DNA from: Pempheris klunzingeri
Lineage: Eukaryota > Chordata > Actinopteri > Acropomatiformes > Pempheridae
Assembly: GCF_042242105.1 (NCBI RefSeq)
Contig: NC_092031.1
Location: 6,160,175 to 6,224,174, forward strand
DNA length: 64,000 nucleotides
Reading direction: 5' to 3'
This document shows positions 11,172-25,000 of this stretch, piece by piece. Position numbers and translations under genes: made by a program. The stretch's first letter is position 1. Each line of letters starts with the position of its first letter. A model generated the notes under the pieces. It worked only from the letters and a program-made list of their open reading frames with translations. It had not been told where the DNA came from and searched no databases.

Positions 11172-13027
11172 TTTATTGTCCGTTTGATGTTTTCTTTGAC
11201 ATTTTCACTCGTAATTCTAGAAAAGTGGGGTCGGGATCCATTCCTTTGATGTCATACTGCGACTGGTGCCAGAGAGCGGCTTCATCTACACATTCGGACT
11301 GTGATCACATGACTGTTTGCAGCTTGGATATAGTAGTGCAGTATTCTTGACCTGAAGAGTTCGGGCCAAGGGAATAGGGAGCCAGCAACCGATATATATA
11401 ACACTGCAGAAGGATATGATACGGCTGTTTGTGTGTGCAGTGATCGATCCATCATCAAGTACTCTACAGGAGGGTGCAGGCTGACCTAGACTAACATGCT
11501 TACTCTACTATCACCTCATGCACTGCAAAGTGTGTCGTCTAGGAAACAGCTAATAGTGCATTAAATGTTGATATTGTCCCTTTTCAGTTATTCGTAATGT
11601 GAGCACGAGTGTGTGCGAAAGTGTGTAAACCTTTACAAATTTTTCACATATTTTCATCCACATTCTAATAAACGACACAGTGTTTAGCAACAAATTAAAA
11701 CACAGAAACGGAGAACATCAACAACAGGTGAGCTATACATCAAAGTTATACAAAACCAAAACAACTAAAAGCTTCACAAATGAGGAGAAAAGGGCTCATC
11801 GGGATGATAATAACAGGAGAATATGAGGAGGAACAAAATGCCAGCTACCCACAGCGGGGCCTAAATCTCACTTTTAGGTTTTGAAAATCACTGTATGATA
11901 TTTTTCTCACAATAAATCCCTTTACAATGGCAAAATTAAAATTAAAAAATAACAATTTAACATATTGAAATTTGTTCAAACTGCAAATGAGCGGCAAAGG
12001 AGGCGATGCAGTGTCGGCATCTTTATTGCTTGGTGGTACTTGTTGAATCCCAGTTGCACTACAATAATACTGACATGCTAAGATGGAGCTGCAGAAGGAG
12101 AGGATGGCATGGTGGGCGCGTGTGTGTGTGTGTGACTGACGAACCCGTTTACAGTTCAGAGTTCATGTTTAATTCCAGTTTAGGCGAAGGTGAAAATGTC
12201 ACGTACATTCCCCTTCAAAGAGATCCACTTTTATCGTCCTACATTCGTGTCTCTCTATTTTTCCAGTCCATTTCTGTTCGTTTTGGCCGCCACTTCTTGG
12301 CTCATCTGCCACCTCACAAGTCCGTCCGATTCTGTGTTCACATTCAGCGGAGGTGTTTGAAAACCGTGGCGGGAATGAGAGGAAAAACACATCAGCGGAA
12401 GTCGAAAGCTGCATGCGAAGTTGAGACAGGAACTCCCTGATCCGAGGAGAGGAGTCAGCATGTTTTTAGTTCGCTAAGGTAAGGTAGTCCGGTGTGAGCT
12501 GACTTTTATTTAGTCTCTGATCACTCATTCAACATACAGTTTATAACAGAGAAGAAGAACTACATTAGTAATAAATCCGATTGCCGATCACAGTAGCCCC
12601 TGACTGTTTGGCTGGTTATAGAGGGGAGGAAAGGAGAGGAGAGGAGCAGCATGTATTTTTCTAGAGATAGTGTCACAGATACATAGCTCTCATTGGTTAG
12701 ACCTACAGGTAATAAATAATAACGTAGCAGTAGGCTAGGCTTCCCACAATAGACAAAAAAAACAAAGAAACTCCTGTGGGATAAAAGTGCACAGACGACA
12801 GACAGGTGATGTCGCTCTGTTCCTCTTCCCTCCTCTTTTCACTTGAGAGGAGTTTCAGCGCCAGCAACAACAATCAATCCAGGAAATGTTCAGACAGATT
12901 GGGAGGGGGGGTCCCTGTTAAGTAAGGACAGTATCCAGCGATGCAGCACTATGGCAGGATAAGAGGAGCTGACTCTGGACGGAGAAGTCTGTGTGTTTTT
13001 GTGTGTGCGTGCGTTTGTTTGAGTGTG
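11172..13027 (-). other. rnf157: rnf157 3' UTR (inferred)
   Basis: From the stop codon at 13028-13030 the minus strand runs to AATAAA-type signals, seen as TTTATT on the plus strand at 12022-12027 and 11172-11177. Either could end the transcript, giving a 3' UTR of about 1.0 or 1.9 kb. Small open frames here are short and unlike any protein I know. The end is inferred from signals only. Confidence 0.45.
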
Positions 13028-16000
13028 TTACACAATGAGTGGTCCGCGGCGGGGAAGTTTCGGACTCTGGCCGTCCCTGTTCTCTGCCCCCTGCTCCTCC
13101 AGGTTGATATTGCTGGTGGAGGTGTGGTGGGGGAGGGGCTCCAAAACAGGCCTGTAGCCCCCGAGGTACATCAGACCTGAATGAGTGAAGACGACAAAGA
13201 GCAGAGAGAACAAGGTTATGTTGCACAGTCGTCACTCAGAGGAAATGTCCCCAAATCTCCAAAGGTCACAGTTGTAGTTCATCGGTATACATTCATGTCC
13301 CAACACCAGGACACAGCCATAAGATAGATGCCATCTCGCTCACTTTCTACTAATTTCTCGACTCATTTTAATGAGCGTGTGGCGGGACAATCTACTACTT
13401 TATCAGGTGTGGTACATCGTAGTGTCGGACAATTGTGTCTGATTTTTTTTTTTTGCCTTCTTGTGCCCGAGTTTGACAATAAGTGCTTTTCCATACACCT
13501 GTTCTGGGCATTTTCAACTTGTGCACTAAAAAAACAACAGTTTATGCTTGGCTAAGGTGGAAAACTTGGTGTATCAATAAAAATAAGGTGCGACAAAGTG
13601 CAATGAAAACAGGCTTAGCGAATGAATCGTAACATACATGAGCATGAGGAAGACATTTAATGTCAGTTTTCAGTGAGAAAACATCAGATCTGTGTGGAGC
13701 AATAAAAAAAACACTGTAACCTTCCTCATATTAAAAAAAATGCCATATTTGCATCATGCTTTCAATGTTGCTTGTTTATTGTTTGATGTAAGTCAAAATA
13801 TGCCTCATAAGAAGCATTTATTCAGTGCTTCTATATCACAATCCCTCTTGTCTCATCCTTTAAAACATTCACTGGGTTGGACACTGACATGAGAGACCAG
13901 CTCGGACACTTAAGAGGCAGCTTACTTAAAACGACTTAAATAAACTAAAATTATAGAGAAAATTACCTTAGATTTAGTAATTTTTCATGGATATGAAATC
14001 TATCTTCCAATTCTTTAGGTGTGTCAGCTTTACGCCAGCTGTTGGCGCCATCTCGCAACACGGTCTGTGACATCAGGCCACATCTGGCATCATGACGGCA
14101 GTGTAAAACTCCGGGAAAAGCACCAGAATCGCACAAAAAACTAAAACTAGTAAAAGCTAAACTAAAATTAAGAATTTTCCAAAAATAAAAACTAATCTAA
14201 ACTGGCAAACCCCTTTTAAAAGCTGACATTTAAGTCCTCCTGGGCTGTAATAACTGTCACTTCAGTTAGAAGCAACTCGAATGCCACAATGGTCCTGACT
14301 CACAGTGAATAACAATAAATATCAGCCAGGAAATTTAATTATTGATAGTTTTAGGACTCGACCACAGAGAATATGAATAATGAATAACTTCAGCAATGAA
14401 AGCCACCTCACCTCAACTGCTACTGTACGTCTAAGCATGTAAATACTTAAAAAATGATTTTAGATCAAATCGAATCATAATAGATGGATAAAACAAATCA
14501 GCAATTAAGAAAAGAAAGGTGATTGTTATGGTGCATAGAAATAAAGGACAAAGCAAATTAAAATATATGACCCTAGCATCTGATCTACCATCTAGCCGCA
14601 ACTCCATACCTAGTCCTCAATGTGCACTGGGCACGACTCCTCATCTGTCCATCCGAAAGACGGCGAAAGAAGGAAAGGAAGAGCGTCAAAGGAGAGAAAG
14701 AGAGATAAAGAAGAGAGAGGTAGCAAGGAAAACGTCCAGGAAAAGACAGCAGAAGACGTGAAGAATGATGGAGGGGAAAAAGGAGAGAAACAGAGAGATA
14801 ACAGAACACTTTTACGACACGGAAAGAGAAAACATGTCACACCATTCACCATAAAAGACCAAAGGGTTGATGTAGGTTCAAAGGAATGAAGGTTAATGAG
14901 GGGAAGAGGCTGAGAGCTACGAGAAGGATGCAGAGCTAAAGAGTGTGAAGGAAGCTTGAACCCATCTGTTTGGCTTATTAGCTACATTTAACAACCACAA
15001 CTTAAAGATATAATAAATCAAGAACAAAACTGACACCTTTAGCTCTCATCACAGTCACCCACGGAGTGTTGAGAAGCGGGGAAGAGGATTAGGAGCGGAC
15101 AGGAGGGGGGTGAGAATGAGCTGCAAATGTTTGGCAAAGCGGCTCGGAGCTGGCAGACGCTGAACATGAACTTCAACTCTGGGATGGACCAGACTCTTTC
15201 TGTCTCTCTCTCACACTCACAGAAACGGAAAACACAGCATGCAGAAAGCACTGTTCAAACACACACACACACTCGCACACTCGCACACAAACACACACAC
15301 ACACACACACCAGGGCTTCAGCTTAAAAGGGGGAGGAGGGAGAGAGTGCACAGCTAACCAGTACTGAAAAAGCAATGAGGCACCACAACACCAAAGGGTA
15401 GGGATGAAGAGAAGAAGGAAGGCTCCAGATCCTCATGCTGGGCAAAGATGCGACAAAACCTCCTCTCATTTGTTTTTCTAGTTTACTTTGTTTAATTTAC
15501 ATTAGCATGTTAGCATAGCAAGCTAATGTGTCAGAAATCCTTTATTCTTCTGACTGGGAACCCATGCACTCTTTCTCCGTTACTCCCCCTCATCTTCCTC
15601 ACTTTTCCTCCTCAGTTTTCCTCCCCCACCCTCCCCTCCTCCCCTCACTCTCGTGCCCAGTCCTCAGCTCTCATCGGTCCATGTTCGAGAGGTTGCCACT
15701 CACCGGCGAATCGGCTGTCGGGAGCCTGCTCATTATCCAACCCCAAAGAGGGCGTGTCACAGAGGGCGACGCCCTGATTGTTATTGGCCAACTCTGGACA
15801 CCTGCTCCGCCCACCTGCAAGCGAGGGCAAAGGTCAAACAAGAGCAGCCAGGCACAGCAGGGGGGGGAGTGGGACAGGCGGGGTGAGGAGGGGAGAGGGG
15901 AGGCTGTCAGAGGTGGAGGGGTGAGGTTGGCCATGCTGGAACGACATTGATAAAAATAATAAATTATCATATATTTCCGCATTTTTACCACCATGAATCT

Positions 16001-19000
16001 GACTTAAACGTGAGATTTAAAAGAACAAGTGTGTGTTAAGTTTTTCTTGGTGACACCAAAATCAGAGTTCACTACAGGCTCATTTGCTCTGATCCTCAGT
16101 GTCTTTAGCAGATTCTCTCCGAAGCAATCATTGTATATGGACATAGAAAGTGCTTATATTTATATTATTTGGCCTGTAGCCTAATATTAGAAATATTACT
16201 ATTATAATCCAGTGGTTCTCAAACTGGGTGGGCGCACATGACCAGGGTGAGGAAGTTAAAAGAATCTGACTCATCAAGGAACAATAATCAAACAAGTGTC
16301 CTCTGGCGCTTGTAAGGCTTTCCCTGAAAGATTTAATCAGTGGGACAAATGGTTTACAAGTCAGAAACATGTCAGCCTGTATTGTGCTCTACTTTACTAC
16401 CAATACAACAGCATTTGCATATTGATTTACTGGTTTTTGACCTACAAAAAGGTGCGACAGAACAGGTTTGAAAACCAATCAAATATAATAAGATATATCA
16501 AATGCAGCAGTTGTGACACTGTACTTTCCAAATAAAGTTTCTTAAAAGTTTTATTATTACCATACTGTACTGTATAGGGTCAGGTGATTCGACTGTATAT
16601 ATCACAAGATGAATCAGAAACTGCTGCTATGATGTTGCGGTTAATATTGTTTCTGTCGTGAGCAGAAAAGCTTTATGAAAGTAATTAATTCTTACGTGAT
16701 CTTTACATCAGTGTGATGAATTACTTTGATTTGCGGTGCACTTAATTCACTGGACAGCTGCCTTTTCTTATCCACAAAAAACTATGTCTTAATGTCTTTG
16801 ATTTTACAGAAATTGTATTGCATCATGGCACAAAGTAAGTATACAGACACCTTGATAATAACATATATCATAATTGAGGTTTTTATACATATTGCCATCT
16901 TGTTTTTTATCTTTTGTATTGTAACATAAGCAACACATTTTAAATTTAAATCTAGCTTTGGTTTCCCACCATGTTCACTTTCTCTGGAAACAAAACTATC
17001 CACACTGATATAACACAATGTTCTATAAATGGAAATAATATACAAAGTTTGAACAGATATGTTATAATATTTACATAAAACCTCCAACTTGTATCATCTA
17101 AAATTACAATTTCTCAAATTACCTACTATTTTGCCTGACAGATGCCCCTCTGTTCTCATACACTCAATTTCTTGGCTGTCACTCAACACAGCGTTTGCTG
17201 ATACACACCGAAGCGAACGGTCTGCTGATTTTCGGGTCTCTTTTCTCATTAACTAGGCTAACTGACAAATGAGACAGAATTATTCAAAAAATAACTCTAT
17301 GGGTAAGTTTGCCTTTTCCAGCATGGCCAGATAACAGATATTGACATGTTTAATTAGTGCCTCATGCCTGCAGCAAGCCTGTGTGTGTGCAGCATGTGTG
17401 TGTCTGTGTGTGTGTGTGTGTGTGTGCACTAATGAGGAGAAACTGGCAGAGATGACTGAATGATTGGCAGCTCAGCACAGAGACACAGACAGGGCACATA
17501 CAGAAGCCGTCTGGCAGCGCTGGTGCAGATGCACACACATGTGCGTGCAAACATACATCCTACAGTGCGTGTGCACATTCACAGTCTGTCAGGCAGCACA
17601 GGTCCGCTCGTCTCCTAAAGAACTGAAAGGTCATTCAGTAACTCACAGGTACTCAGAGATTGTTTAAGTCTGGCCCAAGGTGTCCAAACACACACACACA
17701 CACAGGATCCACAGAGAAACTAATTTACATAAACAAGTTTCAAAGGTTGTCTGATGGAGGTGACCTTGTCATTTTCGCTTCAAACCCTACTGGTCAATGG
17801 CTCACATTCTCCGTTCACCACAACACCTTATTTAGCACCCCATTACTCTTTCTCTCCTTCTCTCTCTCTCAAAACACACACACACTGACAAACACACACA
17901 CATTTACACATACACACACATATACACATACAAATATACACACACACACAGATGGAGCATGAAGAAGCGTTCACTTCATGATGCAGAAGCTACAAAAAGC
18001 AAAAGCACAATGCAGAGCTTTTGTTTCATGAGCAAAAACATAAATGATGTACGTCATGCACACACAGTAAATACACAGGCACACATACACATGTACACAC
18101 AGACATTTACACAGACATGCAAATCATGCAGATTCAAGTCAGTAGCCTGGTGTGCAGCAGAACCTCATCTAAACAACAAAGGATGCCTGTGCACGCTCAT
18201 TTCCTGCTGTGAATGAAAGGACACTCTGATCGATTGGAATCAGTCCATATTTATTGCTAATTACTTGATTACGCGTCATTAGATCCACCGTTATGGAAAC
18301 ACTGATGCGGCATGTAAATAAAAGTCAGTCAAAAAGGCTTTTGACTGCCTGATCTGTCAGCTGTGAAACAGTTCAGGGGCTGGATTCTACGAAGGACGCA
18401 GGGCTGAAGATGAAAGAGCTTTAATTTTTCACATGTGAAGTTGTTCAAACGCAGCTTTGACAGAGCTGTGCGTGTGTGAGAGTGATTTAACTAATAACTG
18501 TTGCTGTTAGCCCTGCAGTAACTATTTATTTGATACACAGTAACTGGCTCCATGTATGAAGTAACTTGCTTAACACTGATGGTCTTCTCACAATTATGTG
18601 AATATCAATGAGTGAGTAGTCGTCACCTGAATGTAAAAACCTGGTAAACACGAAGCAGGTTACATACTACCTCAAAACTCTAATGAACTGATTGTGGATA
18701 ATTGAGGGCTGTAGGGGATACACCAGTTGCAAGTTTGGTCAAAATAAAACTTGTTTTTCTCTGTGAGATTTGGAGGGGCCTTTGAAATAGAACAGTTCTT
18801 GCTGGCAAATTTGGTCTAAAGATACAGAGTTTTAAGGATCCAGTCCCTGACTTGCTGAACAGCCTGAGGCTTTCAATGTTCCCGTCTATTCTTTCACAAA
18901 TTCAAGACAAGGGCTGTTGCTTGTGGTGGGACTCCCTCAGGCACTTTTTTTGAGCTGCGGGTCTCTTACAGGTACTGCGATCACATTCGATGAGATAATG

Positions 19001-22000
19001 GAGACAACTGAAAACTTCCTTTTCTCAACTAAAACAGGAGGAGTTAGTTCTTGCCACATTCAGTCCAGATTTATGACCACAAAAGACGACTAAACTGGAA
19101 CCATCACTGACAATAGTCACTACATTTTGGTCTGGAATTAATTTCAGTCATTTCAGTATTTTAATTAAGTCTAAAGAGCTCAGCCTTAACTACAGAGAAG
19201 ACAAGGGTCCTGGTGCACACATACTGTATGAGAAGCCATTCACTTCAGAACAGATTCTGCATGTTGTGGTGGTTTCAGCCAACGAAACGTGCATTTTGAA
19301 CGGGACTGCCCCATCTAGAGGACGCTAAAGGTTGTCAATACTCAGCCATGATTCAAAAAGATTTACTGACAAAAACAATATATTAATTCGACCACTCAGT
19401 CCATAATATATCGTTTGTGTGAAAAGGGTCTTTTTCACATGGCCTGAGAGCAACACATGCAAAGGGAGGTGAGAGGTCAGGGGTGACAGGTGAGGGATGG
19501 TTACCATAGTTACCTTTCCCATTAGACGGAGAGGAGCAATCCTCTTCAGTGACATCGTTTCCCTGGAGAAAACCAAATACAACCTTTAAGACTATCAAAG
19601 TTAGATAAATGCATAAAATGAGCATTAATCACACTCAGCAAATATCTATATTAAATACTGTATATATACACACATATAGCATAATAAGTATATTGAAGTT
19701 ACCTCTGAGTCTTGCTCTTCAACAACCACTGAGTAGTTTTGTTCCTTTGGCTCCTGGGAAAACTCCTGAATGAAATAATCATATAATTATATATGAATTA
19801 TAAATTTCAGGATCTTGCCCCAAATTTCTCATCACTGGATTCCTCACCCCGTCCTGCTGTGATGGTCCTCTGCTCTCCATGGGGGCGTCCTGGTTCTCCT
19901 CGCCCTCCACGTCTCCCCCATCGTCCCCTCCGGGCTCGCCTTCGGCCCCGGCCAGGTAGGACCCTGACATGGAGGACATGGTGTCAGTGCTGATGTGGGA
20001 GTGCTGCGAGTGGGACGAGGCCATGGACATCACTGACTGGACCAGGCTGGTGCTCACTGGGTCTGGCAGACAGACGGAGACACAGATCACGGTCGGGCTC
20101 ACGGCCGCAAGCTTTTTTTCTTCTTTGGTTGGTGGGTGAAATTTTTACTATTTATAAAAACAAAATGTGATCCGTACTCTCAGGGATTTACCAACAGCAA
20201 TACATTTATACAGCAGATTACTGTCCTTTCTGAAGAACAATGATATTTATAAAGATTTGTTGTGATATTAATCGAAAAGTTCCACATTTGGGTAAATATT
20301 CACATTAACTTTCTTTTCAAAAATTCTATAGAAATACTCCCACGTCTGTGCACTAAGTATGGAGCTAGAGTCTGGAGGTTGACTAGCATAGCTTAGCATA
20401 AAGGCTAGCAAGGGGAAACAGCTAGCAGCTAGCCTTTATTATTGCTCAGCTAATGACTGTGGCAGCTTCGTAACATCATAATATTATTGTCAAAGTGACT
20501 TTACTATGTTCGATAACATTATGCCTGAACAGGAACATGTATCTCGCAACCCAAACTATAGCTGGAGACGCTGCACAGAAGTATTAGGCGGACGGATAAA
20601 CTGTTCATCAAGAAATAGTTAGTGTCTAACTTACTGCATTTCTGTGTATGTACAATATTAACAACCAAGATATGTTGTGTTAATTAGTGAGTTTAAAAGC
20701 TTCTGGTAGGCATGATTTTTTTTTTTTTTACTTTGCTAGGCTAAGCTAATCTCTTTCTGACTCCAGCTTTGTATTTAACGCACAAATATGAGAATGGTGT
20801 TCATTTTGATATCTAACTCTGAAAGAAAAGGAAGGTTTTCTTTTTCTTCTAAAACTCTGAGTACGCCAGTTTTTTTTTTACTAAATTTACCCCAGACCTC
20901 TGTCAGCAACACAAGCTGGGAGTCTGGCTACACAAGGATTAGCTTTGAAGAAGAGGATAAACATGTTGTCTTTCATTCCAGCTGGAATAACAGTCCTCTC
21001 TTCCTGTTTTATGCCGAAGAGCCATCCAGCAGACTTCCCATAAAATCGGATCCAGTGGCACCAATATAAAACGCTGAGATGGTGCAAGCTTATGATTTAT
21101 TTATGTTAAAATGCTCCAGCGCCTAGAGCTCTTTGCTTTTAGCTTTCTTGCTAAATTTCTGAGATACTGAACACCGCTGAATGGACACTACTGCCTGACA
21201 ATCTGACATCTTATATTTATTTAACAAAGATACTGGAACATGGAGAAACAAACAGTGTGTAAGCTGCGGTCTCAAAGTTAAGATAAACTGTATTAAACCC
21301 TTGCAAAAAATTTGCATCTCACACACAAAACAAAGTACAAGCTGCATAGACGGCCTTAAAAATGAGAACACTAAATCCCATTTTCAGACATGGAATAAAT
21401 TGCAACATTGCTGGCTTCATAAAACTCATTCAGACTGCATCATGAGGGAAAAAAGATTTTAATTACTGATCTGATATGAGACGAATTTCCTTAACACTAG
21501 GAATAAATACGTTCGCTTGAAGGTTTGTGCTGCGTTACATTTACCTCTGAGCTTGGAAGAACTGCGAATGGTGTCACACCCGAGTTGACCGTGTTCCAGT
21601 ACAAGAAGCCAGAAAAAACAGGTCTGGCCAGGCTAGCCATTGTTAGCAATACCGGCTGATAACAGTGCACTATGCTGTATTTTGAGCATACAATCACTGG
21701 AGCGACATGTCCACAGACAGAAGTTGGACATTACTGTGTGTGTGACTGATTTGATAAGACACAGATAAGACAAAAGTGCCAATAAATAGTATATTATTTC
21801 CCAGTTCAAATGGAAGATAACTGATTTTAAGTTTAGGATTAGGTTTAGAGTTAGATATTTAGCTGTGATGGTTAAGGTTAGCATTAGGGCTAGGGAGTGC
21901 ATTACGGCCACTAGGGTCCTCACAACTGTAGCCAGTGTACCTTCAGGGGAGGTGATGGTGGAGGAGAGTGGGGTCCCGGTGCAGGATGACTGGTCAATGG

Positions 22001-25000
22001 CCCCAGACGAGGACAGAGTCAAGTTCTCGCTGTCTGGAGTCACTCCGCTCTGTAAAAACAACGAGAGCAGCAGTAAGAGAGGAGCTCACAACAGCACATG
22101 ATCCTCCAAACGCAAACACAAACAGATGTGTACACAACCATAGCCTGCGGAGATACTGACACTGAGATAAACAAAAATGGATTTTCTCTACTTTTTTCTT
22201 CGTTTTATTTTTTTTTTTCTGTTTCTCTCTCTCTCTCAAATACACACAGAGTCACACACACACACACCTCCTGCTGGTCTGCCGCGAGTTTGTGGCGACA
22301 GGCCTCCGATTCACTGCAAGACTTCTCATCCTCCTCTTCGGGAAGCACAGAGGAATTCTGGGAAAGTGACCTAAAACAAACGGCATAATGGACTAGCTTC
22401 AGACAAAAAAACAGTAACAGTCAGACACAATAAAACTACACAGAATTACTTTAAAAAATATGTGATCTCAGCGGGATGTGGTTATAATGAGGATTATTGT
22501 AAGATGACTCTGTATATTTGAGCCAGGCTGCACACTCACTTTGAACCACTCTTCTTGAGTTTGAGTCCCTGACTGGAGTTGGAGTGGTCTAGAGGGGAGA
22601 GGGAGCGGGCCGGTGCTGGGTGAGGCTCACTGCTGTATGGGGGGAGCGCTCCAGAGACGTGGCTGGGTCCAGAGTGGAGAGGAGGTGGAACCACTGAGGA
22701 AGTGTTGAGGGGACCGTTCAACGCCTCCAGGAGAGACACCACCTCATAGCCTGGAGGGATGTGCTCCGACGCCTGTAAACGAGGAGAAGACATTGGAATG
22801 GTGAGTTTACTGGGACTGGAAATTATCATAATTTGATATGTATATACATGTATGTATATACTTTTTGACGATTTGTGTCTCACCGAGTGCTCCTCTGAGT
22901 CAGAAGTCTGTGAAGTGATGACGGGGTTAAAGCTGGTGGGTGACAGAGGACTGAGTTTCTTCCTCATGGCTCGGATCTGCAGCAGAGCTCTGAATGCTAC
23001 AAGAAAAATATGATAATAAAAGACATTTAAGAGATTTACATAAACCCTGCCTAATATATACCACTGGTCTCTTCATCGTAATACAGTGCACTGGAGTTGC
23101 TGCAAGACATTAAATGTCAGAAAAAATAAACAGGCCATTTTTTCCTTACTCTTTTCATTCACTATCAGCTATTGTCTCTCTGTTGTGATAAATAACGTGT
23201 TGTGGGTGTCATAAAACGCCATAAAATGCATATTACATGAAACCATGGCAACCAAAATTTTCAATGGTACCCCCTTAGTTTTTATTGTACGTTGCAATAC
23301 ACTAGTGCTGCACTTTAGTGAATAAAGACAAGCGCAATTTAAAAACTAAAACTCACCCTCAGTGTGCAAAATACTCTAAATACTCTAATAGTCTAAAAAC
23401 TGTAACTGTGACATCTAAGCAGATGCTATTAAAGAGCCAATCTGAGCATGAAACATCGCTCTTGTTCTACTGTAAAAAAAACAGTGTTGGGAACAGTCCT
23501 TGGGAAGCATCTTTTTTCTGCAGCAGACACCACTTTTCCAACAGTGTGTGTCTCATTTATTATTAAATTATTAATTACTGATGGGAACTCACGCAGTCTG
23601 CAGATGGGGCAGCAGTTGGCCTGGTAACGCAGAGTGTCTGCGCAGGCGTTGCAGAGACACAGGTGTCTGCAAGGCAGGATGAGTGTGTCTCGCACATCCG
23701 ACAAACACACCACACACTCAGCACTGTTGTCACTGATTTCATCGTCAGCAACCTGGAGATAAAATACATTCAGATGTTAGGAAGAAAGACATTTCAAGTC
23801 ACTGATATACTTTACTACGCTGCCAAGTCACATCTGATGCACTCAAAGAGGAGCAGACAGATATTTACCTTTGATTCCTGACTGTTGTATTTGTTCTCTA
23901 TCCCATAGATCTCCTGCAGCAGATAACTCACTCCATCCACCTAGAGAAGAGATCCAGAGTGAGGAATAAAGACAGCAGGTCTCATGGGCCAGGCGTAATG
24001 TTCAAGAGGGAAATAAAGCTTTGGTGTATCTTTGTCTTTCAAAAGGCATAAAAACCTTTAAAATCTTAAAATCTTGCATAAAATGTTACACAAAAGGAGG
24101 AAGCAGGAAAGAGAAGAAAAGAAGGTCTACTTACAACTTGTTTCTGCTTCAGAGGCTTCACGCAGTAGCTCCCATCCATGTGCTGCCAAAGAAAGCAACA
24201 GTTGTATATTAACTTAGACTGCATGGACCGCTGTTTGTCTTTGTTAACTCATACACAATACCCCTTCATATTTATTTTTGGTGTGAGGAAGGCCCTTAAT
24301 GTTTTATTCTTTTGCATTGTGTATATTTATCCAACAGTGCTGTGTAGAGGACTTGAGGTCAGAGAGCAGTTTTGCCTCTGCTGCCGCCTCCTTAAAGATA
24401 CAACAGATTAGAGTCCTTGTTAACGAGCACCAAGAATGCTTTACTAGACCAACATTTTTCAATTATTAATCATTCTCTAGTCAGCAGGGGATGGGCTGAG
24501 GCAGAGATGTGAGGCATGAATACTGTGTGAGGTGAAAGGAACAGCCGGTGTCAAAACTGTTCGCAGTGTGAACCCAGACTTAGCACCGAACTTTTTAACA
24601 TGAAGTTAATTATTGTAGTTGTCTCTCAGATTTGGCCTGTTCACCGACGCAGTCAGCAGCTGTAGCAGCTGCTATACACAGTTCATAGAGGCAATTAAGG
24701 TACTTTAAAGCTCTAAGCACCCGAATGATGTGACCGAGACTGAATATCTACTGTATATCTCTGAATTATATCTAAAGTCAATTGCATTATGGGACTTGTA
24801 ATTTCAAAACTTGGCATGATTATTCCCAAAACAAAATGATGCCTTTTTGTGCTTAAAAAGCTAAAAAGTTAGGCATTTCAAATGATTTTTTTGAAAGGTT
24901 TTTCCTGTGCAGCTGCCACAGTCTCAAGCCTTTCAAATGTTTCACAGTTAATAATAAATATCTCCTGAAAGTAATCAATTCTGTTTACATGATTATAATT

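Noticed and set aside
14519-14889. Charged open frames on both strands
   Set aside because: They are produced by a purine-rich tract in an rnf157 intron and have no recognisable domain.
15528-15950. Plus-strand 140-codon open frame
   Set aside because: It is antisense to rnf157 exon 18 (15814-15704) and low in complexity outside it.
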